From Panopea generosa (lineage: Eukaryota > Mollusca > Bivalvia > Adapedonta > Hiatellidae), in the NCBI GenBank assembly GCA_029582155.1, contig CM055901.1, positions 45,772,728-45,836,727 of the forward strand: a stretch of 64,000 bases of DNA, given 5' to 3'. The number at the start of each line of letters is the position of its first letter. The first letter of the stretch is position 1. The notes below the pieces were generated by a model that saw only the letters and a program-made list of their open reading frames with translations, did not search any database and was not told the origin of the DNA. The position numbers and the translations under genes were made by a program. Shown one piece after another: positions 22,901-34,900 of this stretch.

Positions 22901-25900
22901 TACCCATATATAGAATATACTCATACATAGAATAAACTCATATATAGAATATACTCATATATAGAATATACTCATACATAGAATATACTCATATATTAAT
23001 ATATAGAATATACTCACATATAGAATATACTCATACATAGAATTTACTCATATATTAATATATTAAATAAACTCATATATAGAATATACTCATACATAGA
23101 ATATACTCATATATATATATAATATACTCACATATAGAATATACTCATATATTAATATATTAAATAAACTCATATATAGAATAAGTATACTCATACATAG
23201 AATATACTCATATATATATATATATATATAATATACTCACATAAAGAATATATTAATACATTTAATATACTCATATATAGAATATACTCATATATTAAAA
23301 TTTAGAATATACTCATAAATATACTCATACATAGAACATACTCATATATTAATATATAGAATATACTCATATATAGAATATACTTGTATATTAATATATA
23401 GAATATACTTGTATACAGAATATACTCATATATAGAATAAACTCATATATAGAATAAACGCATATATAGAATAAATAAAAAATACTCATATATAAAATAT
23501 ACTAGTCTATAAAACATTTTAGCACCAGTTGCATTCTAACAATATTATAACAAACACATTAATTATAAAACAAATCTCACCTTCATGATAACTGAACACT
23601 TCCATGCTTGGCTCTGTGTAAGGGTTATATGCTGGCTTGAAACGAAGTTTTTCTATCCCTAAACAGAAAATATTATAACAATTAAAAGTAAATATGAAAA
23701 AGCCTCAAAAAGGAGAATAACTCCTAGATAAATTATCCAATTCGAATCAAAATGCTGGAGAATATATGCCTGTCCACTTTATGATGAATCAAGTGTCATG
23801 CGAATCACATGAAAACTTAAGGAGGAGCTAGCCAGACATGGTAATTGTAGCAGAGAAACAGATCTACTATGTCCCTCCACTTTCTATAAAAAGGTGTTGG
23901 GGGAGGGTTGTGTGTGTGTGTGACAGAAACAAAATATATATTTGATACATGATCAACTAATAAAGTGAACATGAACTATTTACTAAAGAAAGCCATACAA
24001 AAATACACACACAAGAAAGGTAGTCCCGATTTAAAAATCATTTTTTAAGAAATAGTCAAAGAATGATAAAACAACAATCAAATACTTAGGAAATTGCTCC
24101 GCTGAACCATGAATGAGTTAGAAAAAAATATTGCAACATTCATTAAAATATAGTATACACATACCTTGATTTTACATCAACCACAGCATAGGATATAATT
24201 TTTGACACAATTTAACCTTTCTACATAGTTATTGCAACAACTTCCCAGTTTTATTACCTAATTTCTTGAAGAATTCATTGATGGTACCAATCAGATCACC
24301 CAGCGTGAGCCCGTAGTCTGCCACCACACCTTCAATCTGGTGAAACTCTGCCAGGTGGGTGGCATCTAATGTCTCATTTCTGAACACTCTGTCTATAGAG
24401 AAGTACTTCACTGGCTTGAATGGTTTCTAAACAGCAAAAAATAAACAACCAAGACTGTAAATTATCAATATTTTAAGCACAGGAAACAGACATAAGACTC
24501 AAAATATTTAATTTATATAAAAAAAAATACTATTGCTTATTTAAAAATTTGAATTTAAAGCAATATACTGCAAACTATATTTGAATTACTTCTCTCAAAA
24601 CTGCAAGTAAATGAGTACTGGTACAGAAATGTTGCTTATTTTTGGTAATTTTAAGACCGACACAGTATGAATTTCTGTTCATGCCCTAAACTATTGGTTA
24701 TTGTATCCTTACTAGCACAGCAATCAGTAACAAGATTGTAGAGTATTTTACAGCACATGAAATTTCCACAAATCTGACATTATAAATGGAATTTCCACAA
24801 ATCTGACATTATAAATGGAATTTCCACGAAGCTGACATTATAAATGAAATTAACCTTGTACAGTCAAACCTGTCTTAAGCAGCCAGTCAAGGGAAGGAGC
24901 AAAAGTGGCCTTTTAAGACAGGTTGTTGATTAATACAGGTAAATTTGCTCTGAAAACATAGAAATGTGAAATAGCGAATGTGGCTGCTTAAGACAAGTGG
25001 CTGCTTAATAGAGGTGATCACTTATACAAGTTTGACGGTATACATTTGTACTTACTGGCAAGTCTGTTTTTCATGATCTTGTTTTTATAAATTAATGTAA
25101 TTTTTATTTATCAGACTTGTATGAACAGGTATTTGGTCAGGTAAATAATATTACATAGTATTACTGGTCATTCGAGCAAGAACAAAAGCCAAATTTTTGT
25201 CTCCATATTTTATTTAACATAATGTTGAGGTTTCAATACCAACAATGTTTCTATTACTCCATGCTTCCAATGTCTTTGAAATTTAAAGGGAATTTATCAG
25301 GATTTTTTCAAAATTTAAAACTTGACTAAAACATTTTTTTTCTCTAATATATCATGCCTATATATACTCACTGACTCAATATTGCCAAAAGGATATCTTG
25401 AAAACAGGTTTCCTAACTTGGGCTACTGGCCTAGGTTATACTAAAATAGATTTCCCGCTTAAAATTGCAACATAGTTTTTGACGTAATAAATGAGGCACC
25501 TGGTTACATTTCGATTTCTGTATGATGTGTTATACAGGTTTTCACGTGGTAAAACTTGTTTCATCTTTGAAAACAAACGAATACCCATGTTAAGGTATTT
25601 AAGTGCTGTCTTATTTTAGAATGGGGATTTTGTTTCAAGTTTTGTACTCCAGTTTGAATATTGATTATGTCACGTTTTGTTGGATTTGACATACCAAACC
25701 ATTTGGATTCTATGTCTTAATGATAATGAGATGCTTTTTATCTATTTGAAAAATAATTTTATTTTTAAGACATTTATAAATTTTTCCCGATATACTCCCT
25801 TTAAAAGGAGATGGGAAAGCACCTGTAAATATTACCTCTTCTGCTGCCTTGTACAGCATTCTGGCTGTTACAGCTGTGGTGTGGGTGCGCAACAGATTCT

Positions 25901-28900
25901 TCTTAGCCTCATCTATTGACCAATCATATCTGTACCTATAAATTAGAAAATAAAACATATCAAGACCTCTTTTATAGCAAGAATATTGGAGCATGCCACA
26001 ATAACTATATATGTTTCTTTATAAATTCAACAACTCCTATGGGTATACTGTAAGTTTTGGTTAACTTTGGTTAAATTCTTACTAAATTATTGGGCTCCTG
26101 AAAGGCATAGACCACTCACCCATGGAGGATCAGCATGTAACTACCACCGGAACAGTTTGTTGGAATATTTAACATCATTTTCATGCCACTGAGTGCTAAA
26201 AGACGATCACTTAACCCAACACTGATAGTGTAGCTGCCAGAGGATTCAAACATGTGACACCTAGTTTGATAGTAAGACATGCTACTGACTGAGCTAATCA
26301 GGCCCTGCCAAAGTAAAATATATAATGAAGAATAATTGTATTGGCAATTGTTATTATATTGTTGTGATTTGGTTTACACTAACAGAATCTATCACAAGCG
26401 TATTTCTTTTTTTGGGTTGATGTGAAACTACTTACACAGTTAGTCCATTGGGACTATAGGGAATCTTCGTAGGTTTGAGGCTCAGATAGGAAAATTCATC
26501 CTTTAGGTATATGTAACAGTTTTAAGGAAACTCAACTGTTATATCTTGGAACTGGATTGTCTATCCAAACCATTAAACAAATCACACTTGGAAGTCTTCC
26601 TGGGTAGAATCAGTACAAAGCATATGTGGATAAAGCCTCTAGCTCAAGGACACCACAATAGTAGTGGCGGTGGATTAAACCCACGACCCTCCAATTCTGG
26701 GTACAATGCTCTACCACTGAACCACATGCTGCACATGTATAGTTATATATAATTGATGTCACATAGATTACACCATGACTATGTGAGGAGGGAAGGAAAT
26801 AAACGAGGGAAAGGACAAAGAGGTGTATGATGAAATTTCCTTATCTAGTAATAAAAAACTATCAGTCTTATACAAACATAATAATTCTATACACATATAC
26901 CTAAAACATATACCTAAATAATAATTCTATACACATATACCTAAAACATACACCTAAATAATAATTCTATACACATAAACCTAAAACATATACCTAAATA
27001 ATAATTCTATACACATATACCTAAAACATATACTTAAATAATAATTCTGTACACATACACCTAAAACATATACCTAAATAATTATTCTATACACATACAC
27101 CTCAAACATATACCTTAATAATAATTCTATACACATATAAATAATAATTCTATACACATATACCTAAAACATATACCTTAATATTAATTCTATACCCATA
27201 AACCTTAAACATATACCTAAATAATAATTCTATACACATATACCTAAAACATACACCTTAATAATAATTCTATACACATATACCTAAAATAAACACCTAA
27301 ATGATAATTCTATACACATAAACCTAAAACATATACCTTAATAATTCTATACACATATACGTAAAACATATAATTCAACATACCCTTGGGAACCGTAGCC
27401 TCCTTCTGAGTGAACCTTCTTCACTCGTTCTAAATATTCCATGGGAAATTCATGGGCAGAAGCTGGATCTGCAGGTAGGTTAAGTATAGTTTTGACACAA
27501 CAACATACAGATGTTTGAAAATATCTTTAGATTCCATGCTGAATTTTAAATATTCTTCTTTTTTTTTGTTTTTTAACCATTCCATTGCCATAAAGAGTGA
27601 CATAATGTGAACCACGGTCAGATTGTTATTTTATGCAGGCTGTTCTCAGTATATCAGTGAGCTAATTATATCAATCGTACTGCCATGAAAAACTAGTCAA
27701 GAATATATGTCAATAAGGACATAAAATGTTCAATTTCTTATAAACACATATGACCCCATAAATATGCCATAAAAACTATCTGATAAGTTATGTAGTCAAC
27801 AAACATTTCAAAACTGATAATATTACAACAGAAATTCACCTGATATAAAGAAGGTGTCGTGTGCATCTCGGGCTGGATGCTGCTGTGGTTGGAAGAGTGT
27901 GTCAAAATTCCAGAAACTGCTCTCTATGAAGTTATTGGTTGGCATTTCAGTAAATCTAAACAATTCAAATCAGATTTAAATGTTTACCAAGTGATGTTTT
28001 AATGTGAACAACAGCTGTTAAATACAGTGTCTTGTTGGGGCCATTGTGCATCGTCGAAATAATGAAACTAGGATGGTGAAAAGTCAAAACGATTGTGGAA
28101 AATTGAAACAATGGAACTATGATGGTGAAAAACTACAATGGTGAAAAGTCGAAACTACGATGATGAAAAGTCGAAACAACCATCATAGTTTCAACTTCAC
28201 CAGTGTTGTTTTGATTTTTCACACTGTTGTTTAGACTTTACACCATCGTTAATTTGTTTTACCTCCATCGTTGTTTAAACTTTTTATCAAACCCACCAAA
28301 TCTCCCAATATGAAGTAAATACATATGATTTCACTGTATCTTAATGATCCAATGGGTTTCTATGTGTGTCCTTTATATAGTATATGCGTAGTCACGAATC
28401 CTTAACTAGATCCTACTTATATAAAGCTATCAGTTTATGTATGTAAACTGTCCATCCAGTTTAGATGTGTTATATGTAAGACCATGGTATATAAGTCACG
28501 ACTGATACCAATTCTATTGGGTTGGTAGAGGCCTTGATATTGTGTTCATGGTTTGCATTATAGTTACATTTTTTTGTTCACAAATAATTATCTTCATATA
28601 CAGTCAACCCTGTCTTAAGCAGACAGTCAAGGGAAGGAGCAAAAGTGGCCTTTAAATACAGGTTGTAGTTTAATGCAGGTTAATTTGCTCTGAAATCATA
28701 TAAAGTGACTGCTTAATAGAGGTGACTGCTTACACAGGTTTTACTGTATATACATCTTTATTATTTATTGGTTCAATATGAATTGTCTGTCACTGGATAC
28801 ATGGCAGAGGTGTAAAACAATGTTTGTCCATAATCTTAAAATCATTATTTACAAAACTACTTACCCCATTTCCAAAAATATTTGCCTATACTCTGCCCTC

Positions 28901-31900
28901 ACTTTCAGCAACGGATGTAAATGACCACAAGGAGGCATTACACCAAGTGAATTAAAATTGTATTCTTTGAATTCTTTTGTTTTCCAAGACCCATTGCAAT
29001 CAAAAATATATAATAATAAATATATTAATGAGTAAACAATATAGACTAATTGACTGACCAAACAGAGAACAGTATAGACTGTCAATCATTATGAGGTGAG
29101 ACCAACAGACCAATGCTTTAGGCCACCCTTAATAAATTGCTAGTTTGCCACTTCCGACTCGTACCATTCAGGGTGGGTAGGAAGGTAGGTAAAAAAAATT
29201 TGTGTAATATTTGTGTAATCAATCAGAGAATCCTTTTAAGGACATATAATGACCGAGAATATTTTAAATGAACATCAAAAAACAAAAAAAAATTTGGACA
29301 CACAAAAGAATTGTCCTGATCAGCTGGAATGTTTTGGGTCGGCTGGAAGTGGCAAACCAACTATATTTTAATTTAGGCCTTTATAGGTTAAATCAAACAA
29401 CTGTCAGTTTAAAGCATATTTAGTACCTCCACTGACGGTAGCCAAATCCAGCAATGAAAATTAAGTGGTGCCAATTTTGCAATTGTTTTATTAATTTAAG
29501 TTTGTACAACAACAGCATAATCAAGATGTTTATTTTTCAAATAGAGAGACTGCTGCCGGGCGGGGTTTCGAACTCAGGACCCTTGGATTGATAGTCAGAT
29601 GCGTAACCGACTGAGCTAATCGGGCCCAGCTTACAATACAGAAGGCAATATTTTGCAAACAAACTAACTGGAGACATTGGAGCCAAGTTGGCTCTTACTT
29701 ATTTGGAAAATTGATTGGTGGATAAAAACTTTGATAGAGGTATTGAATAGGTGGTTATTACTGGATCCAACATGCTCTACACCTCCACTCTCAGAAAGAC
29801 AATGGGGCATCTCCAAAGTTTGAGAATAATCAAACAATCCTAATACTTACGAGTTAACATGTTTATTATCACAGACACTCACTTATACCAACAGGAAAAA
29901 AATACAGTTTAAAGCATTTAAGGGACTTGGTTCAGCATACAATTTTTTTATAATGGACGATTTCCATGAATTTTACCAGGTATGAATTTTTCATCCTAAA
30001 TTCCCTTCACGTGCTTATCTTACCCGCCTTATCTATGAAATAATACCACATAACGTATTCATTCATAAATACAATGACATCATTCTGCAACTTTAAAAAA
30101 ATTACAGGAATCAATATCTTTAAAAAAAAATGATACAGTTATGGTTGTACCAGTATATAGGGTTCTTCGGTGCAGATGGAAAATTCTGTCACTCAAGATA
30201 TCTGTTTTGGCAGTAAAATGGAAATTTCCATATGCGCCTTCATCCCATGAAAGATACTTATATGCCATAATGTAGGGATCTTTGTTTTCTGATGAAATGA
30301 GAGGCAGCCAATTATCTGTTTTAAAACTGGGCACAATCACCGTACCTGGATATCATTTCTGGTGTTAGTTCAACTTCTTGTTTGGATACTTCTAATCTAA
30401 AATTACTTCCTTTGGATATCACATAACTGGTAACCTTCCTGAAACATAAATAATGAAATTAATACACATAATGTTAAAATCTAAAATGATTGTTTGAATA
30501 TTGACTGATGTTAAGCATCATTTTATGCCATCGAGGGCTAACAGATGATCAGTTAACCTAACCACTGTTTCCTGGGATCCTGAAAGGTTAACCAGCACTC
30601 AAGCACACCCCATCTTTGCAAGTAACTGATAAGTTTCCCACTTGAATCAGCAGTAAGAGAGGTATGATAATGAGACACAATGTTGTATATCAATCATCAC
30701 AGAAACTGTTGCCAGATGGGTATTCAAACTCGCGGCCTGTGGATTGATGGTCAGATGCCTAACCGACTGTGCTATTCGGCTTGGAAAATCTAAGACGACA
30801 ATTTTAGAAAAAAAACACATAAAAAATCACTAAATTTTAATGAAAATGGCAATATAAGAGATCAGTCAGATCACATATTAAAATATGGGATAATAGTTAC
30901 ATTACATTGAAGGTTACATAATGACTTGCATAGTTCTTAAATAAATGATAACTAAGTTTGAAATAATTATATTTGTTTGTTTAAATATTTAGCATCATTA
31001 TTATGCCATCGAGGGCTAATAGACAATCAGCTGACCTAACCACTCTTTCCTGGGATCATGGAAGGTTAACCAGAACTTGATCACACCTATCTCTGAAAAC
31101 AACTAATAACTATCCCAAATGAATAACCAAATGAATGACAATGAGATGCAGTGTCACATGTTTCAGTAATCATGAAGAACTCACAACCCTTGGACTGATA
31201 GTCAGACACACTTCTGATAGTCAGACACGCTGCTGATAGTCAGACATGCTGCTGACTGAGCTAAACAGGTCCGGCCAAACAAATAAAGCAGGCTTACACC
31301 ATGATTTGTATTTTAACTTAAATACATGTACAGTAACATAGCTTTAACTGACATAATTTGGTTAAATAACAGAAACACACTCACACTTCTGTGACAAGTT
31401 TTCTCTTTTTAAATTCTGCTTTTTGACCATCTGTGATGCCATCCAGCTTTAAATCCTGTATCTTTTGTATACAATCCTTCACGGTGTCATTTATAGAGTC
31501 AGCCTAGAAACACAAAGGCAAGTTAAGATCATCCTTGGCAGTGATTTATGGATTTCCATCAAATGAGTTAATAAGATTTTAATATGAAATACATTATTGA
31601 TTTTCTTATTGATTTTCATAGGAAACTTTTTTTTTTTTGAATGGGGTTTAATGACATTTTCAACATATTTCAGGTTATATATGGCATATCCAGTTTTACT
31701 GGTGGAGGAAGACCTCAGACTGAGCAGGAGTATTGTCCTTAGCAAGTAACTGGAAACAGGTTTTCATTAGAAATTATTATTAAAGTTTCATCGGAAATAT
31801 ATTGTTATTAGCAATGGTTGATATATTTCCATTGGAAACATCTTGTCATTAGCAGTGATTTATATACAGCATATGACATACATAGGAAATAGCAGAAGAC

Positions 31901-34900
31901 TTGTAATACACTTAACAATGGACAACTGCATCAACAACTTAAAAAATATTTTATATTTCTGCATCACTTTCATTAATACATTAATGCTGCCCGGGCTTCT
32001 TGACATTATTTGGTTTCTTTTCTGCCACATGAATACAAAAAATAATCATTGCTGACAACACATCAAATATGAACCATACATACCTTTCTGAACACCTTTG
32101 GGCCACCTTCTGCTGTCTTGTCCATTCTAATCCATCCTGCTTGCATAGCTTTACTGAAGCCAATCTTTGCATTTGGAACATTTTTCTTTAAAAGAGTACA
32201 TATCAAATTTTAACTATTAAATTTTATGCCTTTTTTTTTTGCAATAGAAACATTTGCTAAAGAAAACAATAAATTTTGAACCTTAATTTATTTATTTTTT
32301 ATAATAAATAATAAACTCCCCCATCATACATTTATTTGGAACATAGATTTGTATTATCATTAAAAAGGGTGTTAATAAAAATCAAATGAGGTCCAAACAA
32401 TTAAAATATGCAAGATGACTTTTAACCTGATGGCATATTATAGTCTCCATTGTTTGCAAACAGCAAGCTGAGAGATACATGTACAAGGTCCTAGTTTGAC
32501 AAGTTTTGGGACCGAAATATGGCCCGCACCAGCCCCCCTGCCAAGGAATATACATATTGCGCCTAAACTCATCAATAATTTTAGACATGCACTTATGGGT
32601 AAGAAAGGTGATTCTGTAACGTTTTCTGTTAAACAATCAGTAAAACTGCTCGATTCTGCAAACAAATATATTATTTTGCTTGTTTAATACATGTTATTTG
32701 AATCTTGAATTTTTGACATTTTGAGTCTGAGTCTAAATCTCAAATGAATCTTGATGAATTAAGGGCCATCATTGCAGTAATGAAAAGTACAGCACTGCAG
32801 TCATGAAAAATACAGAACTGTGGGAGTGAAAAGTACAGCATCGCAGTAATGAAAAGTACAGCACCGCAGTAGTGAAAAGTACAGCACTGCAGTCATGAAA
32901 AGTACAGAACTGTGGGAGTGAAAAGTACAGCATCGCAGTAGTGAAAAGTACAGCACTGCAGTCGTGAAAAGTAAAGAACTGTGGAAGTGAAAAGTACAGC
33001 AGTGTAGAAATTAGTAATAGAGCAGTACAAAAGTAGAAACTTACAGCAGTTACACAGTGCTCCAGATAAGCTTATCTTCAAATGAGTATTTTATACCTTA
33101 AATTAGTATGCAATGCTAATTTTCAAAAATACTAAGAGTAAAAATGAACATTCTTATCAAATTGCTATATAAAACAAACTAATCAACACTTAAATGGAGA
33201 ATAACCAATACTTATTTTACCCCTTAATTTTAATTTCAATGCTTTATTCAGAAATTTCAAGGCTTAAATAACCACAAATAGTGCTTTTCTGCAGCATTGG
33301 CAGTGTAAAGTAAGAAATACTGATCAATATAAGTTAAAAGGAGTGAAACGTAAAGAAATGTAGTAGAGCTGTGCAGTAGAGAGAATTTCCCTTTAAAGAT
33401 GTGTGTATGGCAGACACTCACCATGATTTCAGCCTGTGATGTACCGCCTTCAGGGATATAATTGAACACCATTGCCTCATGGCTGCCATCCTCTGCTACT
33501 TTCTTTCCTTCATCAGTCAATTCCAAAGTCTTATTCACCTTCTGTTCTGCATTTATAATCTACAGAGAAATATTGGAAGCATAATTGTCACTGGACATCT
33601 TACTAGTCAACCATCGAGTATCTTTTAATAAAATAAATTCTTGTAATACTTTCGATTTGGTGAAAATGCAGCTACTGGTTAACTACAAATTCAGAAATTT
33701 CCTGTGATTTCATTGGTTGGTGTTCTTCGATTTGTGGATATCAAAAACTGCATAATAAACCATCTGTAAAATCACCATTTTTTGAACACTACTTACTCAA
33801 GTAATTGGATTCAGCAAATTAATTTTAAGGTTTAAATGTATAAATACAGTTGAAACTTTTATCTTGATATCGCCCAAATCAATATTCCGGTTGTGTTGAT
33901 TTTTTTTGCCATCCCAACTTTTCCCCTTCTTTTTGTATGTAAATTTATTCCTGTTTATTTGAAAATTCAATGGGCCATCAGGATGAGATTGCATTTCCTT
34001 GAAGCAAAAAGGCTATTAAACGTATCAAATTTACCGTATATTTGTCTTTTAAAGAACAAAATAAGCTGTTTTACTTTTATTAACAGCTGTGTGTTTGTCT
34101 TACCACTGTCTCTGCACAATTTGCAGAACATTTTATTTGATTTCTCATCGTGAACAAGCTATGAAGGGTTCTAGAAAAGCCACTTGGCTCGGAATTTTCG
34201 ATTTTTTCTGGTGCATTCGATTCGTCCAAATCACTACTGTTGCCAGTATTTATAATTGCACAATGGTCTCTATAACATCCTGATCCAGTAATTTAAAAAC
34301 AGTGTTTTCGCCAGCTCCAATTTTTTGGGGGTCATTAATGACCCACTGACTAGAAATCTGGGGTCATTTTCAAATCTGGGGGTCATCAATTGGCTTAAAC
34401 TTAATCAACTTGAATAAATGGAGGTAAAAAAGTAGATATTTTACTAAAACAGTTTTACTTCCTCTTTCCCACAAATTTCTCAGTCAAAAGTGCAATTTAA
34501 GTTAACAACTTCAAAACAATTTAACTTCAAACGAATGTTTCACTTTTGGAAGCAAGTTACAACAACTAGAATCTAGTTGTTTTTATGACCATGGTCACAG
34601 GGCCATGAACTTTTCAAATGTCAATGCCGGGAATACCGCTGTAAAACTTGGACCGGCCTATGTTTAAACTGGTATTAAAATGCTGTGCATGCGCAACCCG
34701 ATACCGCATAGAAAACAAAATAAAAAGGTTTTCAGATAGGTTTAGAGTAGGTCGTCCGTACATTGTTAACAACTTTTTTTGAAAGTTTCACGACTTCCAC
34801 ATTTCATCTTTATATATACAAACAACCTAACACTTTTAACCACAAACGCTCAGAACTATAGGATCATGATTGAATGCGAAAAACACCAAGGATTACCAAA

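Noticed and set aside
26880-27370. Regular direct repeats resembling a CRISPR array
   Set aside because: Units are contiguous with no unique spacers, and the host is a eukaryote; it is a minisatellite.
29555-29632. Candidate tRNA gene on the minus strand
   Set aside because: Internal promoter boxes are good but the acceptor stem does not pair, and the same head recurs with SINE bodies.
31981-32181. Minus-strand frame overlapping FARSA exon 3
   Set aside because: Shifted-frame shadow of exon 3; the real frame gives the conserved GFSKAM segment.
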